DNA of 64,000 bases from Sthenelais limicola (lineage: Eukaryota; Annelida; Polychaeta; Phyllodocida; Sigalionidae), in assembly GCA_942159475.1 (NCBI GenBank), contig OW804098.1, positions 79,849,178 to 79,913,177 of the forward strand. The letters are read 5' to 3'. Below, in pieces: positions 46,792 to 57,999 of this stretch. The notes beneath the pieces are model-generated. The model saw only the letters and a program-made list of their open reading frames with translations, searched no databases and was not told the origin of the DNA. Each line of letters opens with the position of its first letter. The stretch's first letter is position 1. Position numbers and translations under genes: made by a program.

Positions 46792-49265
46792 ATATGGGTG
46801 GGGCTCCCGAAAATGTCCATTTTGCCAAAATCACCCATTTTAATTCCATAATTTATTCGGATTTCATGCCACATTACCAATTGTACAGTATTTTGTACCT
46901 TCCCAAGTCTATAATAAGGACATATTGAGAAATATATATAAAAATTCCTTTTTATGCAAAAAAATAATATGTTTATGTTAGAAAATGTCCCCAAATGCAT
47001 GTCCCTGGCATAAATTCTTTTTTGTTTCAATGAAAAGTTTTATAAAACTTATTAATTTGTTATTTGTCTTTAATTCTTCATGAAGCATATGTAAGAATCT
47101 CCTTCTGAGTTTATTTTTTAATTTAATTTTGTTTTATTTATTTTATTATTTTCTGTCTTTTCATTCACATCCCTCCAAATAACTTATGAAGATTATTCAT
47201 AAATTGATAAAATCCACAATAAAGGTTCTACCTAGGAAATGTTTTGCTTTCGGTTTTGTGTTCTTGATATAGTCCCATATCACATAAAACTTTGAATTTT
47301 TATTTTTTTCCAATTTTGACCATACTCATGGTTCCATAAAGTTGAGACATAGACATTCTGAGTTTGACTGCCTTTTCTTCTCACAGTGATAAAGTGCATT
47401 TTTATTCAAATATTCATGAAAATACATATGTGATTATGCACATTTATTTGATATTTACCCATCTTATATGTTGACTTTGAATATATTAGCAGAGAACCCA
47501 CCTTCTGAGTATGTGTTGTGTTCGGGGACAGGGGTGTTGTGTTCGGGGACAGGGGTGTTGTGTTCGGGGACACAGAGATTATGACCAAAAAGTAATGAAA
47601 TTAAAAAGTAATGGGAAAATCGACTAAACCCTTCATTTATGCATTAAATTTTGTATATAACCCATTGGTTATATTTCCATTGACTGCTTATTTTCCCCTA
47701 GACAAAGGGGTTGTTGTGTTCGGGGAGGGGATGGGGTGTTGTGTTCGAGGACGGGGGTGTTGTGTTCGGGGACGGGGGTGTTGTGTTTGAGTTTGAGAAA
47801 CAATTAGGAAAAAAGATAAAATTGAATAATAAATCCTATACAATTCATTTGTGTATGCAATTGTATGCATGAACTATTGGTTATATGGCCATTAAATGCT
47901 GAGTTTCACATAGAAAAGGGAGGTGTTGTGTTCGGGGACAGGGTGGGGTGTTGTGTTCGGGGACAGGATGGGGTGTTGTGTTCGGGGACAGGGGTGTTAT
48001 GTTTGGGTACAAATATGCTATGATGAAAAAATGATAAAATTGAAAACTAAAGTATTCGATTTGATTGTGTATATAATTCTGAACATAAATATTTGGTTAT
48101 ATTCCAAATGACTACTTTCTTTCCCTTAAATTAAGGGGGTGTTGTGTTCGGGGACAGGGTGGGGTGTTGTGTTCGGGGACAGGGGTGTTGTGTTCGGGTA
48201 CAAATATGCTATGACCAAAAAATGATTAAATTGAATGATAATGAAAAAGTAAACTATTCTAATCATTTCTCTCTGTAATTCTGCACATACATCTTTGGTT
48301 ATATTCCCATTTACTGCTTGGCTTTTACCTTATAAATGGGGTGTTGTGTTCGGGGACAGGGGCCTTTAAACAGCATGAGTAAATTGGTAATTAAAGTGAA
48401 AATATGAATAATAGAATCAAAATTAATCCGAAATAAGACACCCCTATGGGTATCAGATGAATACAGACATAGATAATGGCAATATAATAGGTATTTACAG
48501 GTATTTTTGCAATATTTGTGTGTATGTTGTGTTCGGGGACAACCCAGAAAATACAATATTTATTATAAAATAGTAAAAAAATATAAATATAGGCCTGAGT
48601 TGTATCAAGTTAAATCGATATATGTAGTATGAAAGTAGAAATAATAGTTAAATTCCATAAAAATTGACATGTGTTGTGTTCGGGGACTGGGATAGCATAG
48701 TGTTCTTCCTTGGTCCAATAAATTCATGTTTTTTAATGAGATAATAATAAAAATAGGTAGAAGCAGGTAGAAAACTCCTCCAAATTCTGAGTTATCCTTT
48801 AAAAAAGCAGAAAACATAAGATATTCAATTTTACATCAGTTAGCAGGGAAAACTTTGGAATAGAATTGGCAGTGAAGCAATTGTGGTTGAAGGAACAGGA
48901 AATAGAAATGAATAAATACATGAAATATCATATAAACTATTTATTTCTTAACTAAATACAACAGAACTCATGTAAATCTAAATAGACGAGGAGTAATGAC
49001 AACAATATAATGCTATTTTCCTTTTTTATACAATTTTGTTCATTTCCTCCCCGAACACAACAGGCACTGTGGCCAAAAATGGACACTTTTTGGATACACT
49101 TCATGGGAAATCAGAAAAAGCTCAAAAAAATTTATAATTTTAGTATGTTTAGGCTTGTACCATTGGCTATGATCAGGAGAAGGCTCAGATAAATTAAATT
49201 AAAAGAAAAGAAAATTTTGACTTTATTTTTTTGAAAGTGGACATTTTCGGGAGCCCCGCCCATAT
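46792..49265. mobile_element. 2.5 kb TIR-bounded element with nested higher-order repeats
   Basis: The arms 46792-46823 and 49234-49265 match at 30 of 32 positions; the ends begin ATATGGGYGGGGCTCCCGAA. No transposase or other ORF is recognisable; apparent frames of repeating Ser-Pro-Asn-Thr-Thr or Arg-Thr-Gln-His are products of the repeat. The interior carries the array at 47513-48690, and at 49045-49063 a single inverted copy of its core (CCCCGAACACAACA). No clear target-site duplication; TA is possible. Confidence 0.75.
47513..48690 (+). repeat. Nested array: 21-25 bp G-rich units in bursts within a roughly 200-217 bp higher-order repeat
   Basis: The unit GTGTTGTGTTCGGGGACAGG occurs at 47513, 47534 and 47555; degenerate or perfect near 47710, 47735, 47757 and 47778; at 47923, 47948, 47973 and 47994; at 48139, 48164 and 48185; then singly near 48341, 48523 and 48671. 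Bursts are separated by AT-rich spacers that are themselves homologous: TTGGTTATATT-type blocks at 47668, 47876, 48093 and 48293 are 208, 217 and 200 bp apart. GGGG tracts spaced by ACA and TGTTGTGTTC give quadruplex potential on the + strand. Confidence 0.85.
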
Positions 49266-50676
49266 CTTTCTCTTTCATTAATAATTATATAATAGGTTAG
49301 TAATTCCATCTTTAATGGATGCAGCCTGATTAAAGCTTTCGGGGGACCCCACTTTTGCCTATCTATATTCAAAATCCCGACTTCCATATTAAAAAAAACT
49401 ACCAAAACAAGACAAGTTTCTATTTACTTGATGATTCATTATCAACTATTAAGAATTGAACCGTAATATCGTGTTTTTCTATCAAGATTCGCTTCGCTCC
49501 CACACTGCTTGTCCTTAAATAGGGGCTTTTCAAAGTTTCTATCAGAAGTAAAAAAAAATGTATTCCTGAAAATCTGTTGGGGAAATTTTGTGTTACCGTT
49601 CCAACGCCATTATTTATCCATTAGTGGTGGAGGGGAGTAAATAAAAAGATAAACTAATAACTTGTCAGTTGTACACTTCATACCTTTGACCCACTTTAAA
49701 GGCAAGAGAAAATGAACTTCTACTTTTATTAGATTCTTGGTTTGGTTTGAAGTAAAAAAGTTCCATGTGGAGTAGTTTTTGTGTTACCATTCCAACGACA
49801 TTGATACATGTATGAATAATTAGACACATAAAAAAGAATAAGAAATTTCCTTTTCATGGAATACAGCTTTCTCATTGGCCGAGCTCCAGCCGAAAAACAC
49901 ATAAAGGAAAATATTCTTTTTGATCATGTGGACAATATATCATAACTGTTAATATGATTGTTTAAATATTTCAACAGAGATATAACTTAACAAGTGTATG
50001 GACATATTTTATACGTCCCCACATTCTTGGGCAAAGGAAAAGGTGTAAAATTGTAATTCTTGGTCAGTATCCCCAGATAATTTTAATGTTAGACGTTTTA
50101 GTAGCCCAATCCTTTGGGGTGCTTATCACATAAGTGGGGCCATTGGACTTGTCTTTCCTTACCAAATCATCAGGATTTTCTTCATCAGAACTGGAACCTT
50201 CGATAGAAGTATCTTGATGCGTATTGGTGAGTGATGATCTATCTGACAGGACCTAGAATGCCAATGGCTGGGACAACACCAAATAAAATTGTGGGACCTT
50301 AACAACTCTCCTATTGTCGCCCTGGTAAAGTTTGTCACCTTGGTTTGTTGGTGTACACATCCAGATGAGAGAAAAGCCGTCATCTAACAGCTGTTATGCT
50401 AGTGATCAACTATTTTTTCCCTTTCATAAAAACTGTATGTTGGTCATGAAAGTCTAGATTCACAGGCCGGTACTCTCAACACACCTCAGTGTAGCTTGCC
50501 GCCATTGCTGTTGTTGTATTTAATTTTAAATAATTCACAAGACAGTATAGACCAGAGCGTGTACTTGGCATATGTTGTAATTTATTCATTAACCAATTAC
50601 AAGGGCATATGAAAGCAAGTGGTAATACATTAGGCACTAAATACATAAATAGGAATGCAACAGAAATACCAAAATA

Positions 50677-50679
<3 letters not shown>
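49266..50679. other. Intergenic sequence without recognisable gene
   Basis: AT-rich. TTTTGTGTTACCRTTCCAAC occurs twice (near 49587 and 49779), a minor local duplication. No ORF with a recognisable domain. Confidence 0.45.
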
Positions 50680-50710
<31 letters not shown>

Positions 50711-51723
50711 GATTTTATTTATCCAGCTTCTCAAAACAAATACACATGATATAGTCAAGAACAGGTAACACAATACAGATTCTGTGGCGTTCCACCTGCT
50801 GCTGCAGTCTACTTTAGATTAACATATCCGGTTAGAAATAATACTACGTTTCCGGTGAATTCGTCGATACGGTATAATATAGTACAGAGCATGGTAAAAA
50901 ACAGTGGTTACAAACAAGGTTTACATAATGGTAATGATGACTTACAGATTTGTTACAGTACATACAATGCAGTGAGAGGTAACTTCGTACCTCCAACAGT
51001 GTGCAATGAAAGAATTAGAGATGTATGATATAGATAGAGTGTTGTAGTAGCAGAGAGTGATTAGACAGCAATACTAAGTTGGTGTCTGCCTAAAAGAGAG
51101 AGCTATGTTACCGATCTGATTTTAGCATGATTAAGGCTTTGTTTTTAAATGATCTTGAATCTTGTTCATTTTTTATTGCCTTTGGTAGCACGTTCCAAAG
51201 TGTACCTCCAGAGTAGGCAGGCGTGCGTCTGCACGCCTCCCTTTTTGGGCGAGGGATCAGGAGGTTATAGATGGAGGAGGCCCTAGTGACTCTGGTTTTG
51301 TTAGAGGTAGATGGGTTGGGGGGGGGGGGGGGGACCGCTGTGGGCCCTTCTGTGCATAAGGAGGAGGAGTTGGAGGGTGCGTCTAGATTGTAGGGGGAGG
51401 AGATTGTATTTGGACATAATATTGTCCACATTGCTGGTTCTCTTCGATAGAGAGGCAATGCGGACTGCTCTCCTGAGTGTTCTTTCCAGTTTTTCTTTAG
51501 ATGTGGCATTTGCCATGTCCAGAAAGCAGGAATTGAATTCTAGGTGTGGGAGGATCGTAGTTTTAAGAATTCTGAAGGCTATTTTTTGCGAAAGGAAGGG
51601 TCGGATTCTTGCAAATGTGGCCATAGCCGCATTTGCGTTCCGGAGAGTCAGTTTAATTTGTTGGGTTGATTTAAGGTGGTCGTCAATTGTGGACCCTAGG
51701 TATTTAAACTCGTTTGTGGGTAC
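50680..51723 (-). mobile_element. 5'-truncated LINE 3' end with poly(A) tail
   Basis: On the minus strand, RT C-terminal coding sequence is followed by a 3' UTR with AATAAA (50714-50719) and then a run of 28 A residues (T on the + strand, 50680-50707). Truncation at the 5' end with a poly(A) tail is the usual outcome of target-primed reverse transcription. This copy is unrelated to the LINE at 1377-6900 in its tail type. Target-site duplications could not be identified. Confidence 0.8.
51108..51720 (-). pseudogene. LINE reverse transcriptase C-terminal fragment (frameshifted)
   Basis: The frame from 51720 reads PTNEFKYLGSTIDD, typical of the RT palm-thumb junction, then ILKTTILPHLEFNSCFLDMA and a thumb region. 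It changes frame at the poly-G run 51319-51333 and ends with GGTLWNVLPKAIKN and FKNKALIML, the usual ORF2 C-terminal motif. The homopolymer is the probable cause of the frameshift. No catalytic residues remain. Confidence 0.8.
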
Positions 51724-52252
51724 TTATTGAATCTGAATCCGAACTTGGAAGTGTAATATGTGTACATTTGATAATGTTACTCCAAATCAAATGTGACCAT
51801 ATCTAATCCATTGAATGATGGATATAATTATTATATATGTTATATATACATGCATTACCCTGGTACTTTGTTTGTGATATACATATCTACATATACATGT
51901 ATATAATATATTTTGATACACACTGTTTTATGTTTATAACCACTGCGTTATCAACCAATAAACACATTCTTTTTCAACTTCATTACTGACATCACCTGGT
52001 ATCAGCATGTTACAGTTTCCTGAAATAAAACAGTTTAAATCAAAATGTTTAAAACAGTATTTACAGTGTTAACAGTGAATGTTAACCCATGTTAACCAAA
52101 GAGCTTCCAAGTTTTACAAACGTCCCTCAACATACTAACATACCATTTGTGGAAGTGACTAAAATGTCAATAAATCTGCATTCAATTTCCAAATGGCCAA
52201 CATATACCAATGTATCAATAGTTCGGATTCAGATTCAATAAGTACCCACAAA
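51713..52252. repeat. Perfect 32-bp inverted repeat around 476 bp
   Basis: 51713-51744 (TTTGTGGGTACTTATTGAAT onward) and 52221-52252 are exact reverse complements. The left arm straddles the truncation point of the LINE fragment: about 11 bp belong to LINE coding sequence and the rest do not. The enclosed sequence is AT-rich and non-coding. Probably a rearrangement made during insertion, or a small TIR element abutting the LINE. Confidence 0.85.
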
Positions 52253-52523
52253 TTTCTTTTGATTTCCAGCAAGATTGTGTTGGTCAAAATCAGTTGGAAT
52301 AGCAATTAATGCATACAGGTATCATGATCGATATGAGAGTCAAGGGGTCATAACAATGTCATGTAGACTTTGAGTCTAAAAACCCCAGATATCAATCAGA
52401 ATCGGTAATTAAACTTCACACAATTTATTTCTATAAGAACTTCTTCTCATCTTTCCTTGTGTCACTTAAACATAGTCATTATGTCATTAGGTTATCGCTT
52501 AAACATAGTCATTGTCTTGGAAT
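52253..52523 (-). other. Presumed 3' UTR of the 7TM receptor gene
   Basis: On the minus strand AATAAA (complement of 52424-52429) lies about 95 bp after the receptor stop and is a reasonable poly(A) signal. CTTAAACATAGTCATT occurs twice near 52465 and 52498, a small direct repeat. Confidence 0.45.
52424..52429 (-). promoter_or_regulatory. Candidate poly(A) signal of the receptor gene
   Basis: AATAAA on the minus strand, about 95 bp downstream of the stop codon. It is the nearest canonical hexamer. Confidence 0.4.
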
Positions 52524-54478
52524 CTAGATGCCTATTGTTCCAATGTATACTCCACTAGATTCCTGATGTAGATCCATGCTTCGCCGTTTTACCTTCTTAG
52601 TACTCATTGAGCCAGAGGAGTCATTTACATGCTCAGGGCGACTCCTTTTTTGTACATCTGTATCACAAGAGTTTCCCATAGACTTTACATTGGCGGATGC
52701 AGGATGCTTATAGGATATAACCACTCCTGAACTAGGTATGTTTGTTAGGTCTAAGTCAGTCCCACCTTTACCAGGAAAGGCTGGAATGTCAATGTTGGTT
52801 GGTGGTGAGGGTATACAGACATGTCTCAGGTCAAAGGTAAAGGCTGAGTCTTTTGTACAAGGGGGTGTTACGATGGCACCTGGTAAAGTAGGACTCTCAC
52901 ATGGGGCAGGTTTAGAACACCTGTTTGAGGAATTGACATCCCCAAAGACAGGTTCATAAGCAAAGCTACCAGAGTAGGACATCTCTGAGACACTTCTATT
53001 CTCGCAGTCACTGTTGATCCTTATTACAGGCAGCGATTTTGACCTATTGGTGCAGCTGTTACTCGCCAGTCTGGTATTCACCAAACTTATTGTGTTGCTT
53101 GTGTTGCTGACGTCATCAGCAATTGAGCTGTGAGTGCTCTGCGTTCTCTCTGTGATGATGCTCAACTTTCTCTCAATATCACCTTGGGAGTACTCAATGT
53201 CAGATGTCATGTTGAAGTTCACTCTGACATCGTTTTGGCCAATTTGTTGGTGCATCCATACAGGCTCAACCAGACTCACCGTGACACTGGGCAATCTGAA
53301 GACCTTTTTCTCATGTGTTGTGCCTGTAGAAGCTTGGACAATGACTGTTTGGGGGCTTGGGGAGCTCAGAGGACTCGCTCTATCTGAATAACAATTCAGG
53401 TTGACAGTGCTGTCAGAAAATGCTCTGCGCCTTTTAAATGTCTGACTTGCATTCTTCTTTGTAGGTGTGAGTGGAACAAGAGGGAGTTTGAACTGAGGTC
53501 TGCAAGCTGCAATACCATGTTTTCTTTGGGCTTTCATTTGAATATTTAGAGTTTGTAATGGCTCCTTCAAACTATCATGGGAATTGCTGCTCGTAAGGGA
53601 GGACCTACCAACTATACCATTGACACGAACGTCAAATGGCCTATCACAGAAATGGCAAGACTGGGAGATTGTAGTTGAGTTGGCAATAGGCCTACATCCT
53701 CCTGAGTACCTCCTATCGTTTCCTCCTAAGGAGTTTGATCCATCAGTACTACCATTCACTGTGAAGACGTTGAATTCTAGTTGTGATTCACAATCACCAT
53801 TTTGGCAGGAGAACACTGTCATGTTGTCATTCATGAAAGTATTTTCAGCATCAGTGAATGTTGGGCCACTGAATGAAATGACCGAAATTCTATTTACAGG
53901 GCCTTCACTGCTGCAGTGGAACACTTTGCTAACACTGGAACTACAGACATTTCCAGAACCTCTTGGGCAAAATCCTCCCACTGCACCAATTTTATTTGTC
54001 GGCTGTATAGTGATAAAGATATCCTCAACCATGGTCTCGCGAGCAATTAAGGAAGCCAAACATTTTCTGAGGTTCTTGCTCCTCAGCAACAAGACAACAG
54101 GTCTGACGGCTGATGAAAGGGAGAATGATCTTCTGGCTAGATCAATAGAGATGCAGCCAATCGGCCATTGAGGTGATTTAGACCAGAAACTGAAGGAGGA
54201 CAGGAACACAACGACTGGGATCATGTTCAATGCAGTTACGTAAAGAACAGAGGAGCAGACTTTGATTTCTGACTGTATATGGATGGAGCGAGGGAAAGGG
54301 ACATGACGATTGAACCTGATGAGTGTGATGAGGGTCAAGATGTAGGCACCTAGGCAGCCCAGGCTGACAACTAGATCAAAGATTCCAGATGCAGTCATTG
54401 CAGGGCAGTTAGAAAACGGAAGGGAAACGGAATGATTTCCTTGTGCAGAGATGATCCACCCTGGTAGGTTGAAGAGGG
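52524..54478 (-). CDS. Divergent rhodopsin-like 7TM receptor, exon 5 (ECL2, TM5-7, long C-tail)
   Basis: Last exon of a five-exon receptor gene (57999-57971, 57536-57403, 56166-55971, 55454-55363, 54478-52524). The lengths sum to 2406 nt, 801 residues plus stop, and every junction keeps frame. The acceptor is TTTTTCTCAG before 54478. This exon gives ECL2 with a Cys (about 175) and an Asn-X-Ser sequon, TM5 (about 183-206), TM6 (222-247, with NMIPVVVF where class A has CWxP) and TM7 (255-282, AVRPVVLLL instead of NPxxY). A tail of about 510 residues, rich in Ser, Thr and Asn, has no recognised domain. The plan is class A-like, but key switches are degenerate, so it looks like a lineage-specific orphan receptor. 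Ligand unknown. Confidence 0.85.
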
Positions 54479-55232
54479 CTGAGAAAAAGAAGAGACATTA
54501 AACATCATGTTTAATAGTACAAATTTTAAATCATATTAACAATATCTGATAACTCTATCGAATTCAAGGGAATCAAGGTTTACGTTGTTAGTAGGCCTAT
54601 ATAGATGTGTACAGAAAGATTTGTTTTGGAGAAATCACATTTCTCCCATTCATTTAATCTTTCATAGATTAGATAAGAAAACTTTAATATCAATTTAGTA
54701 ATTGTTGTAAAAGGGCTATTTCCAGCAGAAGGGAGGTTTTCAAGCTCTCTCTTACGCTAGTGTACAGTATTTCAGTAGTGGACAATGTCACTTCCGTCCA
54801 TTACTGGAAGTGATTCACTAGCTACTATTCAACAGTTCTTCATTATTGACTTCCCAGTCAATTATCACCCACTAATTCACAAAGTAAGACAAGGTCTATG
54901 ACTATGAACTAATTATGTGTTAATATCCAGGATATCTAAGAGGTGATAATAGATAATTATATAGATATAATGAGATTATGCAATGTTACGTAATGTGTCA
55001 TAACACACACAGGAAGTTTGCAGTACAAAGGTACCGCTCCACCCCAGCAGTGGGCTTAGAAAGAGCACTAAAAATAATGAAACTACATCAAGAATTGTAT
55101 TTCAACAATAGAGTAGGCTATTACAACTGTCCAATTTAATCTACCCAAATCAAAGTTGGCATGGCTGACACATGCGTGTCTGTTGCCATTATTTGTCGGA
55201 GAACAGACCGAGAATGGGTGGTGAACATTACA

Positions 55233-55302
55233 GGTGAGTGAGATTGGTTGCTTTAGGTCCTTATCAACACATTTAATATGGTTATATCAAGGGCGGGAGA
55301 GG
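55233..55302 (+). repeat. SINE/MITE-like repeat, copy 2
   Basis: GAGATTGGTTGCTTTAGGTC then CTTATCAACACATTTAATA and ATCAAGGGCGGGAGAG, matching 46115-46187. It lies in the receptor intron between exons 4 and 5, next to a poly-G run (about 55325-55337). Confidence 0.55.
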
Positions 55303-55362
55303 AACATTACAGGGTGTGGGTGTGGGGGGGGGGGGGGCGCTTGAAAAGGAAATGGGGCTTAC

Positions 55363-55454
55363 CTAGGATAAAGGCAATAAGACAGCCGATTCCAGCACCA
55401 GACGATGGACTGAGGGTCCCTCTAGTAGCCGTTGTGGTAATCATCCAAAATATC
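55363..55454 (-). CDS. 7TM receptor exon 4 (TM4)
   Basis: 92 nt between CCGCTCAG acceptor and CTAG|GTAAGC donor. It completes the Arg codon begun in exon 3, giving SERIFWMITTTATRG, then encodes TM4 (GAGIGCLIAFIL, continuing into exon 5 as ALFNLPGW). Phase is 2 in and 1 out, matching both neighbours. Confidence 0.85.
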
Positions 55455-55970
55455 CTGAGCGGAAAATAATTTAGAGTGTAATTATTTCACATCTAGGCTA
55501 AACATTTTCAGGAAACTTAATCAAAATAGTTCGCACACAGAAATAATTGTTTCATTGGGGGAATTGCTTGCGGTATATGCATTAGTTTATTAATTCTTAC
55601 CACTGATAATGTCGGTAGTCTAAGTTTACCTTAATTAGGGCCTACATCAAGCGAAATTCCTTTTATCTATATAGGCCTATACATGTAACGGTCGCATAAG
55701 AGGTCATATTTCAATCATAAACAACGTTTCAAAAACAAAAATGCATCAAGCGTCCGATCTGTTAAAGGACAATTAATAGAGGCCTACACTCTCCAGTGAA
55801 AAGATTATGCCAACTTTTTTCCTGATTTTTTAAAAGAGACTTTTAACACTTTATTTTGATAACATTAACTTTTAACAATTAAATATATATCGATGGCGCG
55901 AACCGAAATTAAGGCATCAAGAACATATTAGTGAACCCTGTTATGAATGGACAAAGACAAAAGAACACAC

Positions 55971-56166
55971 CTTTCAGAGCACATAGCTATGAGTAAAAAG
56001 GTGGAGAGGTTACAGCCTATGTTGTGGATGATGCGCAGAGCCAGTAGTACATCAATATACACACCAGGTGGCGAAGACGTGCCTGCCTGCAGCGCAAGCA
56101 CACTGAGACTTTGGTCCAGAATCAGTATGCAGATGTCGACCGTTGCAAGGCAACCAGCTAGGCGCA
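55971..56166 (-). CDS. 7TM receptor exon 3 (TM2-TM3)
   Basis: 196 nt between ACATTTTCAG and AAAG|GTGTGT. TM2 contains LATVD (61-65), the class A LAxxD motif with its conserved Asp. TM3 (about 91-117) ends in C-S-E-R, a variant of the E/DRY motif that keeps Glu-Arg (the Arg codon is completed by exon 4). The Cys usually found at the start of TM3 is not seen at that position. Confidence 0.85.
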
Positions 56167-56450
56167 CTGAAAATGTACATATCAATTAATTTTAGTTATG
56201 TATCTATGTTGTTTGTTCAATCAATGAAGTTGCTTTTTAAGTGCTAATCAGAAATAGTTAATGGTGCTGACCCGTATAAGACAGACTTACAATATTATCA
56301 TGATTCACCACCCATACCGGATAAAAAATAAAAAGTGCCATTTTTTTTTATTATTGCTCAATCGAGAAAAGGACTCCAGACAGCAAGGCCTGGCATTTAC
56401 CGTTCTGTACAGTACAGAGAAGTATGAAATAGTTAAGCCCTAAAACATGT

Positions 56451-57030
56451 AATGTGTTTCAGGAAAATGAGTCACAAGTCCCCAATGCCCCCGTTGCATA
56501 ACGAGCTGCGAGCTCAATAGTAACGCTACTCGCAAATAATTCGAAAAGATGAGATCTTTATTTAAAAAATAATAGTTTGCTATAGTTATACCTAGGCTAT
56601 ACGAACAGCGTTATGTACCCCAAAATAAAAACATTCCAGCAAAAACATCTTGTAAATCAAACACTTCACATGTTTCAGGAAAATGAGTCACAAGTCGCAA
56701 AATTAATATTTTGTCCATTAGATGATATTATTTTTCGGGTAGGCCTATGTAATGCTCCAAGTCGTATGATTACATGTACCAAATTTCAACACCGTGTATT
56801 CACTATGCACTTCGAAGCCCATCCTATAAAGTATATTTAAGTACTTTTCATCCACCCAAAAACATCATCACAAACTCTTTCTTTTTTTCAAAAATAAAAA
56901 TATTAATCTAAAATATAGACACACTTATTAGCTGTCATAATATTCACCGTCATTAGAATCGGCGTGATATAATCTCTTGAAAATCTCAAAACATATTTTT
57001 TGCGACTTGTGACTTATTGTCCTGTGTCAC
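56451..57030. repeat. MITE-like element (family C) with AP-1-like ends, plus an extra partial copy
   Basis: The arms 56676-56702 (CAGGAAAATGAGTCACAAGT onward) and 56998-57024 match at 25 of 27 positions. Another end copy lies at 56460-56480, so elements may be nested. The same end occurs at 19516. TGAGTCA in the arm is the AP-1/TRE consensus. Located in the receptor intron between exons 2 and 3. Non-coding. Confidence 0.7.
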
Positions 57031-57402
57031 ATCACAATTGTGTTGTATCAAAATGATGATAGGCCTACATTTAATGATTAACTTTACAAGTATGGCCGTA
57101 TCGTCTGATTTAGTATCTGTAAAAAATGCATTCATATTCATGCATATGCCTATTGTGCCACAGGTGCAGACGCCGGTCATCAACTGTTAAACATTCTGGT
57201 TTGTCATACACTATAAGCACCAACCTTGGGTGAAATAGCTATGCGTATATTTGGAGTACCCTGGATTAAGGAACACTTTCAATGAAATCTATTATAAATA
57301 AATGACTTTAAATCCTGAGTTTAGTTCACAATTCTCGTTATCTGGGGTCTGTGCATTCAAATTGTATATATTGTGGCGCGTTGCACAAAAATTGTTTCTT
57401 AC

Positions 57403-57536
57403 CTGAGAGGTTTGGTGATTTCATTTTGCCTATGAATAGAAGGATTCCTATGTTGAGGAAGGATATGAGCAAAAGACTGCTGCTGACACCGCAACCTATC
57501 CGCAAGTAGGCAAGTTCCCATCCTGTCTCTCTCCTT
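57403..57536 (-). CDS. 7TM receptor exon 2 (TM1)
   Basis: 134 nt between TTAACTTCCAG and CTCAG|GTAAGA. It encodes GWELAYLRIGCGV then TM1 (about 24-46, SFLNIGILLFIG, with an Asn in the N1.50 region) and the first intracellular loop. Phase is 2 in and 1 out, matching exons 1 and 3. Confidence 0.82.
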
Positions 57537-57970
57537 CTGGAAGTTAATTTCAAAATTGTTTATTGTAACATATCTTAGGCCCACACGTGGCATTGTTTTC
57601 TGAATTCTTCATATTGGCATCGAAAGTTGCGGTATACACCTTCAAAACCTATCAATACTTTTTATAGCAACATATGATTACAGAAAAGTTTGGTTTCGTC
57701 AGAAATGCGTTATTTGTATTAGATTTAATTAAATATTAATGTTAAATCTCTTCAGCCTAATAAACACTGTTCAAATAAATTTCAAACAACATACAAACTA
57801 GAAAAATGAATGAATGAATCATAATCTCAAATCTTCCGATTGTGACAGTATGATTCATAAAAAACTAATTTTAAAATCAATATATACTCTATCAAAATAA
57901 AATGAAAGAATTGTATTCCCCGAAGCTGCCTCAGTTTTTCTGAGTTATAATACTAGGTAGATATACTTAC

Positions 57971-57999
57971 CCCCCTGTTATATTGGGGAAAATATCCAT
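57971..57999 (-). CDS. 7TM receptor exon 1 (start codon and extracellular N-terminus)
   Basis: The ATG at 57999 encodes MDIFPNITGG, a short extracellular N-terminus with an Asn-Ile-Thr sequon, followed by a consensus donor GG|GTAAGT. It leaves two bases, exactly the phase that exon 2 needs. The total then becomes a multiple of three. The start is chosen on this phase match; the 5' UTR and promoter are not identifiable. Confidence 0.7.

Noticed and set aside
47406..47870. Repetitive proteins of Ser-Pro-Asn-Thr-Thr or Arg-Thr-Gln-His units on the minus strand
   Set aside because: These are translations of the 21-bp G-rich array in different frames; no gene structure supports them.
53584..54171. 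195-codon + strand frame opposite the receptor tail
   Set aside because: It is the complement of the receptor exon, which has clear membrane helices and splice support.
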